Assembly: GCA_902582735.1 (NCBI GenBank)
Contig: CACHTB010000002.1
Location: forward strand, 1 to 64,000
Reading direction: 5' to 3'
DNA: 64,000 nucleotides
DNA from: an uncultured Pelagibacteraceae bacterium
GTDB lineage: Bacteria; Pseudomonadota; Alphaproteobacteria; Pelagibacterales; Pelagibacteraceae
The notes under the pieces were generated by a model. The model did no database searches, had not been told where the DNA came from, and saw nothing but the letters and a program-made list of their open reading frames with translations. The position numbers and the translations under genes are program-made. This document shows, one piece after another, positions 29,194-37,649 of this stretch (positions within the stretch are counted from its first letter, which is position 1; each line of letters starts with the position of its first letter).

Positions 29194-31280
29194 TTGAGAA
29201 CCTCCCTTTTGCCTACATGATTGGCTTTACTCACTTCTCCATTTAATTCCATCTGATCAATTATTCTTGCTGCACGGTTATATCCAATTTGTAGTTTTCT
29301 CTGTAAGAAAGATGTAGAGGCTTTTCTTTCACTTTTGATGATCTCAAGAGCAGTTTCATACAATTCATCTAAATTTTCATCTTCTTTGCTTGACGATTTC
29401 GATTCTTTTTCATCTGCAAAATTTAAAATCTCGTCAACGTAATTTGGTTCAGCTTGATTTCTTAAAAAATTATTTATTTTTTCAATTTCGTTTTCAGATA
29501 CAAATGGAGCATGAATTCTAACAATTTTATTCGCAGAGGACATGTAAAGCATATCACCTTTTCCAAGCAATTGTTCTGCACCTTGTTCACCAAGAATTGT
29601 TCTACTATCTATTTTAGAAGTAACTTGAAAAGATATTCTTGTCGGAAAATTAGCTTTTATTGTTCCTGTAATCACATCTACGCTAGGTCTTTGCGTTGCC
29701 ATAATAATGTGAATGCCTGCAGCTCTTGCCATTTGAGATAACTTTTGAATATAATTTTCTATTTCTTTACCAGCGACCAACATAAGGTCAGACATTTCAT
29801 CAACAATTACAACAATATATGGCATGGATAATTTATGTTTCTCGTTATAACCATCTATGTTTCTAACCCCAACTCTTGTCATTAGTCTATATCTGCTTTC
29901 CATTTCTTTGACGACCCATCCTAATACAGATGCAGCTCTTTTTGCCTCAGTGATTACAGGACATAATAAGTGCGGAATTCCCTCATAAGTAGATAGTTCA
30001 AGCATTTTTGGATCGATCAAAATAAATTTGCATTTTTCAGGAGTGTGTCTGTAAAGCAGTGATAGTATTATTGTATTTATACAAACCGATTTTCCAGATC
30101 CTGTAGTACCAGCAATCAATAAATGAGGCATAGAACTTAGATCTCCTGTAATAGGCAAACCAGAAATATTTTTTCCGAGAGCAATAGGTAACTTGATATT
30201 TTTTTTTGAAAATTCATTACTAGATATTATTTCGCTAAGATAAACATTTTCTCTTGAGGATTTTGGTAATTCTATCCCAATTGAGCTACTACCAGGAATA
30301 GTAGCTATTCTAGCTGACTCAGAACTTGTATTTCTCGCAATATCTTCTGATAAATTTATTATTTTAGATACTTTAACACCTGGAGCAGGTTCAAATTCGT
30401 TTAATGTAACTACTGGGCCATTACTAATTTTATTTATTTTTCCCTCAACACCAAAATCTAATAAAATTTTCTCAAGCATTTGCTCATCTACCCTAACTTC
30501 GGATGAATTCTCCCTTTCCCTTTTTGTTGGTTGTTTTAAAAAATCTAATGTAGGAAGCTTAAATTTGATTGGTTTGATTTCTGTCTCAGGTTTTTTATCA
30601 AAAGAGAAATTTTCTTGAATTGATACTTGGCTTACCTCAGGTTCTACATTTTCCTCTATTTCTGTATTTATTGTAACATTTTCAACTTTGTCTTTTCTTT
30701 TTAGTAATAAAGATATTTTCCTAATGATATTTAATATGTATGAAATTTTAAAATTTATACTTTTTATAAAAAATAATAATATAAAAAAAATTAATAAGTA
30801 ATAGGAAATTTTTTCCGAACTTTTAATTAGTTTTAATATAAAAGTTTCTTTAAATATGTTACCTAAGAAACCATTATTACCATTTATTATTAACCAATAT
30901 GAATTTTCATAAAACACAGAAAAAAATAATGAAGCTAATAAAATATAAAGAATTATAAAAAATGAATTTTCTATTATTAGTAAAAATTTTTTTGATATAG
31001 CAATACCTAAACCTGTAAAAAAAAATGTAAATGGTATTAGTAAAGAGACTAAACCAAAACTTTGGAACAATAGATCGGATAAAAAACTTCCTTTAGATCC
31101 CATTAAATTTTTAATTGGGGTATTTTCTGGAAAAATAAAATTAGGATCCTCTGCAGAATAAGTCACTAAGGATATAAAAATAAAAATTGACACAAAAATT
31201 ACCAATATACCAACTAATTCTGCCAATCTATTAATACAAAAAGTGCCAATTTTATTAATTAATTCTTTCATTTTACGCAA
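29190..31280 (-). CDS. ftsK: DNA translocase FtsK
   Basis: Septum-anchored motor that pumps chromosome ends and activates XerCD recombination at dif. Four or five membrane segments occupy the first 190 residues, followed by a short acidic/proline linker (to about 250) and the RecA-like motor with Walker A AGTTGSGKSV near 390 and Walker B YIVVIVDEMSDLM. The C-terminal gamma winged-helix domain shows FLQRKLQIGYNRAARIID. At 696 residues it is a short-linker FtsK. KOPS sites were not searched. Confidence 0.96.
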   Translation of the reverse strand: MRKMKELINKIGTFCINRLAELVGILVIFVSIFIFISLVTYSAEDPNFIFPENTPIKNLMGSKGSFLSDLLFQSFGLVSLLIPFTFFFTGLGIAISKKFLLIIENSFFIILYILLASLFFSVFYENSYWLIINGNNGFLGNIFKETFILKLIKSSEKISYYLLIFFILLFFIKSINFKISYILNIIRKISLLLKRKDKVENVTINTEIEENVEPEVSQVSIQENFSFDKKPETEIKPIKFKLPTLDFLKQPTKRERENSSEVRVDEQMLEKILLDFGVEGKINKISNGPVVTLNEFEPAPGVKVSKIINLSEDIARNTSSESARIATIPGSSSIGIELPKSSRENVYLSEIISSNEFSKKNIKLPIALGKNISGLPITGDLSSMPHLLIAGTTGSGKSVCINTIILSLLYRHTPEKCKFILIDPKMLELSTYEGIPHLLCPVITEAKRAASVLGWVVKEMESRYRLMTRVGVRNIDGYNEKHKLSMPYIVVIVDEMSDLMLVAGKEIENYIQKLSQMARAAGIHIIMATQRPSVDVITGTIKANFPTRISFQVTSKIDSRTILGEQGAEQLLGKGDMLYMSSANKIVRIHAPFVSENEIEKINNFLRNQAEPNYVDEILNFADEKESKSSSKEDENLDELYETALEIIKSERKASTSFLQRKLQIGYNRAARIIDQMELNGEVSKANHVGKREVLK

Positions 31281-31333
31281 ATCAGATTTGTCACTTTTAC
31301 CATTATACTATTATTGTTAAAATTAAATAATAA

Positions 31334-32431
31334 ATGAATGCATGTCTTATAGGCTTTAATCTTACAAATTTTTTATTAGCAATATTGCTCAGTAAAAAAG
31401 GTTTTAAAGTAGATATAATTTTTGAAGAAAAAAACACATATAAATTTACAAATAGAACAATAGGCGTATCAAAAAAAAATGTTGAATTTATTAAATCTTT
31501 TTTACAAATTCCCAATCAATATCTTTGGCCAATTAAGGAAATTGAAATTTTTAATTTAAATAATAACCCATCCAAAAAAATTAAATTTAAAGATAATAAA
31601 AAAGAGAATTTTTTTATCATAAAGCAAGATTATTTTAATAATCTATCTGAAAGAAAATGTAGAAAGTTAAAAAATGTTTATTTTAAAAAATATAAAGAAA
31701 ATGAAATTTTAAAATTAGAAAAAAAAAACAATTATAATTTAATTATAAATTCTCAGTCAAATAATATTCTTATGAAAACGTTTTTTTCAAATAGTATCAA
31801 AAAGGATTATGAAAGTTCAGCTTTTACTTCAATAATAAACCATAAAAAATTTGATAATTACAAAGCTATTCAAGTTTTTACAAAATATGGACCACTAGCT
31901 TTCTTGCCATTGTCAAGAGACAAAACATCAATAGTTTACTCTGTCCAAAAAAAATTTAGACTTAATTTAGACCAAATAAAAAATGAAATACTAAAGTATA
32001 CAAAAAAATATGAATTAAAAAAATTGAATGATCTAGAAAAATTTGATCTTAAATACAACTTCTCTAGAAAATTTATTCATAAAAATATAGTATGTTTTGG
32101 TGATGCTTTACATAAAATTCATCCTTTAGCTGGTCAAGGATTTAATATGACATTAAGAGATTTAAAACTACTTTTGAATATAATTGAAAATAAAATAAAT
32201 TATGGATTAGAAATTGATAGATCGACGCTGATAGAGTTTAAAGATAAAAGTAAACATTATAACTATATTTTTAGTATTGGAATAAATCTTATTAATGAAT
32301 TTTTTAAATTAGATAGTAGATTTAACGGTAAATTATCAGACAATATTTTTAGTTTCTTAGATACAAATAAATTATTTAAAAAAAACTCAATGTTAATTGC
32401 TGATGAAGGTGTAAGCTTTGCTACTGAATAG
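31334..32431 (+). CDS. UbiH/COQ6-family FAD monooxygenase (divergent)
   Basis: Probable ubiquinone-ring hydroxylase. The C-terminal FAD/ribityl motif CFGDALHKIHPLAGQGFNMT near residues 255-275 is the UbiH-family GDAAHxxHPxAGQG. The N-terminal dinucleotide motif is degenerate: GFNLTNFLLA instead of GxGxxGxxxA, though the following LSKKGFKVDIIFE still fits the second strand. At 365 residues it is about 30 shorter than usual. It is strongly AT- and Lys-rich. It is divergent from ftsK and overlaps the LON-domain gene by 11 bp. Confidence 0.72.
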   Translation: MNACLIGFNLTNFLLAILLSKKGFKVDIIFEEKNTYKFTNRTIGVSKKNVEFIKSFLQIPNQYLWPIKEIEIFNLNNNPSKKIKFKDNKKENFFIIKQDYFNNLSERKCRKLKNVYFKKYKENEILKLEKKNNYNLIINSQSNNILMKTFFSNSIKKDYESSAFTSIINHKKFDNYKAIQVFTKYGPLAFLPLSRDKTSIVYSVQKKFRLNLDQIKNEILKYTKKYELKKLNDLEKFDLKYNFSRKFIHKNIVCFGDALHKIHPLAGQGFNMTLRDLKLLLNIIENKINYGLEIDRSTLIEFKDKSKHYNYIFSIGINLINEFFKLDSRFNGKLSDNIFSFLDTNKLFKKNSMLIADEGVSFATE

Positions 32432-33071
32432 TTTTGTTTGTAAAACTAAAATTAGTGTAAGTAACTAATATTTCCTCTAACTTCTTTTTTCTATCAATGA
32501 GGTTCTTTGTCTCTAATAAAATCTGTTTTTCCTCTAATGTAAATGGTGAAGCCATAGACAAAGTATTTATTGTTTGCTCTACGCTTTGTTTCTCAAGATC
32601 TTTCCAATTAATTTGATAGCCTTGTTGCTCAAATAATTTCTTAAGGTCATTAAAGATTTGTTTTAAATCAGAAAAATTTACTTGCTCCTTTTTTTGAGTT
32701 AAGTCATTAGAGAATTTTTCAAAATTTACCTCACATTCTCTATAAAGTTTATCCGAATTTATTTCACTAATATTTTCATATCTACATATTCCATTTAAAA
32801 CTATTAGATACCTTCCATCTTCAGTTTCATTAAAACTTGTAATCTTTCCAACACAACCGATTTTATAAAGATCAGGCTTTTTTAGATCTCCAGTTTTCTT
32901 AGGTTGTATCATTCCAATATATCTGTTGCTTTTCATACTATCGTCTATCATTTGTATATATCTTGGCTCAAAAATATTTAATGGAACTGTAGTTTTAGGA
33001 AAAATTATAAAATTAGACAGCGGGAAAACGGGAATTTTTTTTGGTAAATCCATATTTATCATATTGGTCAT
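32421..33071 (-). CDS. LON N-terminal-domain protein
   Basis: Stand-alone Lon substrate-recognition domain without ATPase or protease. The 216-residue protein opens with KKIPVFPLSNFIIFPKTTVPLNIFEPRY, the typical LON domain start, and has IGCVGKITSFNETEDGRYLIVLNG in the middle. Three Met codons lie in the first seven residues, so the exact start is uncertain. Such proteins are common in alphaproteobacteria; the function is unproven, perhaps an adaptor in proteolysis. Confidence 0.88.
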   Translation of the reverse strand: MTNMINMDLPKKIPVFPLSNFIIFPKTTVPLNIFEPRYIQMIDDSMKSNRYIGMIQPKKTGDLKKPDLYKIGCVGKITSFNETEDGRYLIVLNGICRYENISEINSDKLYRECEVNFEKFSNDLTQKKEQVNFSDLKQIFNDLKKLFEQQGYQINWKDLEKQSVEQTINTLSMASPFTLEEKQILLETKNLIDRKKKLEEILVTYTNFSFTNKTIQ

Positions 33072-33114
33072 TTAATTTAAGAATGAGTATATAGTATTAA
33101 TTCATAATAATTCA

Positions 33115-34767
33115 ATGAGAGAAAAAAATTTAAACTTTGATAGACAAAAAATATTTAAACTTTTTCAAGATAAAAATTATGCTAAAATATCTAAGATCTC
33201 AAAATCTATATTAAAGACATATACAAATGATAAAGAGATCTACAAGATAATAATATTTAGTGAAATTAACGAAAAAAATCTAGAAAAAGCCCTCAAAGTC
33301 TCAGACAAACTAATTACGTTAAAGGATGAAGCTGAGACAAATTATATTCATGGTAATGTTCTCAAACTTCAAAATAAGTTTGAAGAAGCAATAATTTTTT
33401 ATAAGAAAGCAATTAATTTTAAAAAAGACTTTTACGAAGCCTATAATAATCTTGCTAGTTCTCAAAAAAAAATTGGTTTAGTTGATGATGCTATTCAAAA
33501 TTATAATACCTCTATTAAAATAAAAAAAAATAATCTTGAGGCATATTTTAATTTAGGGAATTTATTTTATAATGAAAAAAAATTTGATGAAGCTCTTAGA
33601 TCTTACAAAAAAGTAATAGAGATTAATGAACAATTTCCTAAATCTTATTTTTTGATAGCACAAATAAAATCAATTCAAGGAAAATTTGATGATGCAAAAA
33701 CGTTTTTTTTAAAAGCAATCGAGAAAGATAAATTTTTATCAGAGGCTTATGTCCATTATGTAAATACGAGAAAAATAAAACCTGATGATAATATTGTAAG
33801 TACTCTTGAGGAGCTTTTAAAAATTGAAAATCTTGAAAATAAGTTAATAATAGATTTTTCATATGCACTAAGTAAAATATATTTTGATATTGATAAAATT
33901 GATCTTGGATTTCAATTACTTAAAAAAGCAAAAGATTTGTATTTAAGTTCAAATAATTTTTCAATAGATGAAGAAAAAAATCATTTTAAAAAAGTTCGAG
34001 AATATTTTTTAAGCAATGAAGTCTCTAAAATAAAGATACAAAATACATATAAAAAAAAACCAATTTTTATAATTGGTATGCCAAGGTCTGGTACTAGTCT
34101 CATTGAGCAAATAGTTTCAACTCACTCAAATGTTTATGGTGCTGGTGAATTAACAACACTTCCCAAAATCATGCATAAATCTATTTGGGATAAATATACA
34201 AACTCTAAGGAATTATTAACTCTTATTAGAGAGAAGTACTTAAGAAAAATCTCAGAATTTAAAGTTAATCAAGAATTTGTAGTTGATAAGATGCCTTTTA
34301 ATTTTTTTTATATAGGATTTATTTTAACATCCATTCCTGAAGCAAAAATAATACACATACACAGAAATCCAATGGCGGTCTGCTGGTCAAATTTTAAAGC
34401 AAATTTTTTTGACAATGTTGGTATGAATTATGCTCATAAATTAGAAACTATAGGTGAATTCTACTTGATTTATAATGAGATAATGAAATTTTGGAGTGAA
34501 ACTTATCCTAATAGTTTGATTAACATTGATTATGATAAATTTGTAATGGATTATGAAACAAGTTCTAAAAATATAATTGCTGATATTGGATTGAATTGGG
34601 AGAATGAAATTTTAAAATTTCACGAAAACGATAGAGTAGTTGAGACAAACTCCTTGTTGCAAGTCAGAAGCAAAGTGTACAAAGATAGTTCTAAAAACTG
34701 GAAAAAATACGAGAAACACTTATCACCTATCATGGAAATACTTAAAAATAACAATATAGAATTCTAA
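33115..34767 (+). CDS. TPR-repeat sulfotransferase
   Basis: PAPS-dependent sulfotransferase with an N-terminal tetratricopeptide array. Residues about 70-230 hold at least four TPR units (for example EEAIIFYKKAINFKKDFYEAYNN and LEAYFNLGNLFYNEKKFDEAL segments). The sulfotransferase domain starts near 315: the 5'-phosphosulfate loop is IGMPRSGTSLIE at about 320, and the 3'-phosphate motif IHRNPMAVCWS is near 415. The acceptor is unknown: glycan, lipid or peptide. It is followed after three bases by a second sulfotransferase. Very Lys/Asn-rich. Confidence 0.87.
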   Translation: MREKNLNFDRQKIFKLFQDKNYAKISKISKSILKTYTNDKEIYKIIIFSEINEKNLEKALKVSDKLITLKDEAETNYIHGNVLKLQNKFEEAIIFYKKAINFKKDFYEAYNNLASSQKKIGLVDDAIQNYNTSIKIKKNNLEAYFNLGNLFYNEKKFDEALRSYKKVIEINEQFPKSYFLIAQIKSIQGKFDDAKTFFLKAIEKDKFLSEAYVHYVNTRKIKPDDNIVSTLEELLKIENLENKLIIDFSYALSKIYFDIDKIDLGFQLLKKAKDLYLSSNNFSIDEEKNHFKKVREYFLSNEVSKIKIQNTYKKKPIFIIGMPRSGTSLIEQIVSTHSNVYGAGELTTLPKIMHKSIWDKYTNSKELLTLIREKYLRKISEFKVNQEFVVDKMPFNFFYIGFILTSIPEAKIIHIHRNPMAVCWSNFKANFFDNVGMNYAHKLETIGEFYLIYNEIMKFWSETYPNSLINIDYDKFVMDYETSSKNIIADIGLNWENEILKFHENDRVVETNSLLQVRSKVYKDSSKNWKKYEKHLSPIMEILKNNNIEF

Positions 34768-34770
34768 ATA

Positions 34771-35622
34771 ATGATTTTTTGGATAGCATCCTACCCCAAA
34801 AGTGGAAACACATGGATAAGATTACTTCTTTGTTCTTATTACTTCACTGAAGATGGTATATTTACTGACGATGCATTATTAAAAAATATTGGGCAATTTC
34901 CTGAGAAAAAACACTTCGAAAAGTTTGATTACAATATATCAGTGCCTGGAGACACAGCTCAACACTGGATTAAAGCGCAAGATACAATTAATCAAGACAA
35001 AAAATTTAAATTTTTTAAAACACATAACTTTTTAGGGAAAATTGGTAGCACACAATTCACAAACGAAAAAAATACTGTGGGTGCAATTTATATTCTAAGA
35101 GATCCACGAAATGTCATTACTTCCCTTAAAAATCACTTTGAAATGAATTATGAAGACTCATTAGAATTTATGCTTAATGAAAGAAAATTTACATATGATT
35201 TTTTTAAAAAAAAAGATTATAGTGATTTTCAATTTTTAAGTTCATGGGAAAAGAATTATCAAACCTGGATAAATAATAAAATTTTTCCAACATTAGTCAT
35301 TAAATATGAAGATTTAATTAAACAAACTTACGAAGAATTTAAAAAAATTGTAAAATTTATAGATAATCTAATGGAAAAAGATAATGAATTTAATAAAAAT
35401 AAAGCACTTAATGCTTTATCAAGCACAAGTTTTTCAAACTTAAAAAAAATTGAAGATACAAATGGTTTTTCTGAGTCATTAGATTCAAAAATGAAAAATA
35501 GAAAGATACCTTTTTTTCATTTAGGACCAGAAAATAATTGGAAAAATAAGTTGGATAAAGATTTTCAAATTAAGGTAAATGAAGTTTTTAAAAAGAATTT
35601 AGAAGAATTGCATTATCTGTAA
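34771..35622 (+). CDS. Sulfotransferase-domain protein
   Basis: Single-domain sulfotransferase of 283 residues. The 5'-phosphosulfate loop is SYPKSGNTW at residues 7-15, at the very N-terminus, and the 3'-phosphate motif is ILRDPRNVITSL. The C-terminal GPENNWKNKLDKD matches the family's K-x-G-x-x-G-x-W-type end. It is more like the eukaryotic-type Sulfotransfer_1 family than its upstream neighbour, so the pair is not a simple duplication. No signal peptide. The two genes are probably co-transcribed. Confidence 0.87.
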   Translation: MIFWIASYPKSGNTWIRLLLCSYYFTEDGIFTDDALLKNIGQFPEKKHFEKFDYNISVPGDTAQHWIKAQDTINQDKKFKFFKTHNFLGKIGSTQFTNEKNTVGAIYILRDPRNVITSLKNHFEMNYEDSLEFMLNERKFTYDFFKKKDYSDFQFLSSWEKNYQTWINNKIFPTLVIKYEDLIKQTYEEFKKIVKFIDNLMEKDNEFNKNKALNALSSTSFSNLKKIEDTNGFSESLDSKMKNRKIPFFHLGPENNWKNKLDKDFQIKVNEVFKKNLEELHYL

Positions 35623-35691
35623 GAAATTATTTGAAACAAATTTTGCCTCTTGCTTAATTTTAAAAAAGCCATTAATTTTAGATATATAAAA

Positions 35692-35766
35692 GCGGGCATA
35701 GCTCAGTGGTAGAGCGTCTCGTTGCCAACGAGAAGGTCGTGGGTTCGAGTCCCATTGCCCGCTCCA
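35692..35766 (+). tRNA. tRNA-Gly (GCC)
   Basis: A complete cloverleaf reads GCGGGCA...TGCCCGC for the acceptor stem, with T discriminator and encoded CCA (35764-35766). The anticodon stem TCTCG/CGAGA encloses the loop TTGCCAA, giving anticodon GCC at 35724-35726. The T arm is GTGGG-TTCGAGT-CCCAT. The only tRNA gene found in the window. It ends 7 bp before the pterin dehydratase start. Confidence 0.97.
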
Positions 35767-35773
35767 GAAAATT

Positions 35774-36118
35774 ATGAGTGATTTAGCTAGTAAAAAATGT
35801 ATTCCTTGTGAGGGAAATATTCCTCCTTTTAAAATAGAGGAAATACACAATTATTTAAAAAGAGTTGATGGTTGGTCAGTCAAAGAAGATGGTCTTGATG
35901 GGTATCACTTAACAAAAGATTATAAATTTGAAAATTTTTTAAAAAGCCAAGAATTTGTAAATAAAGTAGGAGAAATTGCAGAGAGCGAAGGTCATCACCC
36001 AGATATATGGTTTGGATGGGGATATGCTAAAATTAAAATTTACACTCATGCAATAAAAGGCTTGGCTGAAAGTGATTTTATATTAGCAGCGAAAATTGAT
36101 AAAATTACTAATGCTTAA
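35774..36118 (+). CDS. phhB: Pterin-4a-carbinolamine dehydratase
   Basis: Recycles the 4a-hydroxy pterin cofactor made by aromatic amino acid hydroxylases; it can also act as a transcriptional coactivator in other systems. The 114-residue protein has WSVKEDGLDGYHLTKDYKFENF and the active-site block ESEGHHPDIWFGWG with the catalytic His pair, then the final His in IYTHAIKGLAESDF. The start is only 7 bp after the tRNA-Gly gene. No phenylalanine hydroxylase gene is in the window. It overlaps purH by 11 bp. Confidence 0.92.
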   Translation: MSDLASKKCIPCEGNIPPFKIEEIHNYLKRVDGWSVKEDGLDGYHLTKDYKFENFLKSQEFVNKVGEIAESEGHHPDIWFGWGYAKIKIYTHAIKGLAESDFILAAKIDKITNA

Positions 36119-37649
36119 AGTGGCGCGTTTTTGAAAATACAAGTACAGTCTCTGTTTCATTAGCATATTTTATAATTTCTTTATCCCTTATTGAACCAGA
36201 GGGTTGAATAACAGCACTTACACCTGATTGAACAAGAGTTTCAATTCCATCTACAAAAGGAAAAAATGCATCAGAGGCAGCAACTATTTGATCACCATCT
36301 TTAATTTTTTGAAAGTTATGCATTTTATCAATTGCGATTTTACAACTGTCCAGGCGGCTTGGTTGACCTGATCCTATTCCAACTGTTCTTGCATTCGAGG
36401 CAAGCACAATTGCGTTGGACTTTACATATCTACAAACATTAAAAGCAAACACCAGATCTTTAAATATTTTAGATGACGGCTTTTTTTTAGAAACTACTTG
36501 AAAATTTTTACTCTCAAACTTTTTATGATCAGGAGATTGTATAAGTATAGAGTTAAAATTTGAGACAATATGATTTATATTTTGTATTTTAATTTTTGAG
36601 GAGTCTATTATTCTTAAATTCTTTTTTTTTTTTAAAACTTTAATAGCATTTTTCTCATAACCATTTGCAATTATTACTTCAAAATAAGTTTTAGATAATT
36701 CAGCTGATAGCTTTGTATTAATTTTAAAATTACAAGAAACAATACCACCAAAAGCACTTATAGGATCTGAAGTTAGCGCTTCCTTAAAACTACTAACTTT
36801 ATTTTTGTTAATTGATACACCACAAGGATTTGCGTGTTTAACAATTACTGTACCAACTCCAGCCGGTAATGATTTTGACATGTTAAGTGCTGCATATATA
36901 TCGTTATAGTTATTGTAGCTTAGTTTTTTTCCATGTAACTGATCTAAATTTGTTGATAAAGAATAGCTATATATTGAAGCAATTTGATGAGGGTTTTCTC
37001 CATATCTAAGTTTTTCAACTAGATTTGTTGATATTACTTTTTTAATTGGAAAACTTGTCTCATTTTTTTCTACAAAGTAATTTGAAATCATTGCATCGTA
37101 TGATGCAGTTTCAGTAAAAGCTTCCTCAGACATTTTTTGTCTAAAAGCTAATGTAGTTGATCCTTTATTTTTATTTAGTTCAGATATTAAATTTTCGTAT
37201 TGATCTAATTTTGTAATAATTGTTACATCTTTATAACTTTTTGCTGCCGCTCGGACCATAGTTGGCCCACCAACATCAATATTTTCTATAATTTTATTGT
37301 GGTTCTTGCTCTTATTAATGGTTTTTTCAAATGGGTAAAAATTCACTATTACTAAATCTATATTTTCAAAATCATAAGATTTCATTTCAAGTTTATGAGA
37401 TTTTTTGCCTCGTTTGTTTAATATTCCAGCATGAATTTTTGGGTGCAAGGTTTTCACTCTTCCATCAAGAATCTCTGGAAATTTGGTAAAATTTGAAACC
37501 TCATTACATTTAAAACCAAGTTTTTTTATCTCTTTAAATGTTCCACCAGAGCTTATAATTTTGATCCTAAATTTTTTAAGTACTATTAAGATTTTCTTTA
37601 GTTTATGTTTGTCGGAAACTGAAATTAAAGCCTGTAAAATTTTTTTCAT
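36108..37649 (-). CDS. purH: Bifunctional AICAR transformylase / IMP cyclohydrolase
   Basis: Last two steps of purine synthesis: formylation of AICAR and ring closure to IMP. The N-terminal MGS-like cyclohydrolase domain (to about 190) shows ALISVSDKHKLKK, ISSGGTFKEIKKLG and NFYPFEKT. The transformylase domain has the substrate block VKHANPCGVS and ends in RDKEIIKYANE and MVFTxxRHF-like LVFSKTRHFKH. The 513-residue length is normal. It overlaps the heparinase-like gene upstream by four bases. Confidence 0.96.
   Translation of the reverse strand: MKKILQALISVSDKHKLKKILIVLKKFRIKIISSGGTFKEIKKLGFKCNEVSNFTKFPEILDGRVKTLHPKIHAGILNKRGKKSHKLEMKSYDFENIDLVIVNFYPFEKTINKSKNHNKIIENIDVGGPTMVRAAAKSYKDVTIITKLDQYENLISELNKNKGSTTLAFRQKMSEEAFTETASYDAMISNYFVEKNETSFPIKKVISTNLVEKLRYGENPHQIASIYSYSLSTNLDQLHGKKLSYNNYNDIYAALNMSKSLPAGVGTVIVKHANPCGVSINKNKVSSFKEALTSDPISAFGGIVSCNFKINTKLSAELSKTYFEVIIANGYEKNAIKVLKKKKNLRIIDSSKIKIQNINHIVSNFNSILIQSPDHKKFESKNFQVVSKKKPSSKIFKDLVFAFNVCRYVKSNAIVLASNARTVGIGSGQPSRLDSCKIAIDKMHNFQKIKDGDQIVAASDAFFPFVDGIETLVQSGVSAVIQPSGSIRDKEIIKYANETETVLVFSKTRHFKH

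Noticed and set aside
35599-35850. Minus-strand 83-residue ORF with WDSNPRPSRWQRDALPLSYAR
   Set aside because: This is the well-known spurious translation of a tRNA gene read antisense; the tRNA-Gly lies exactly here.
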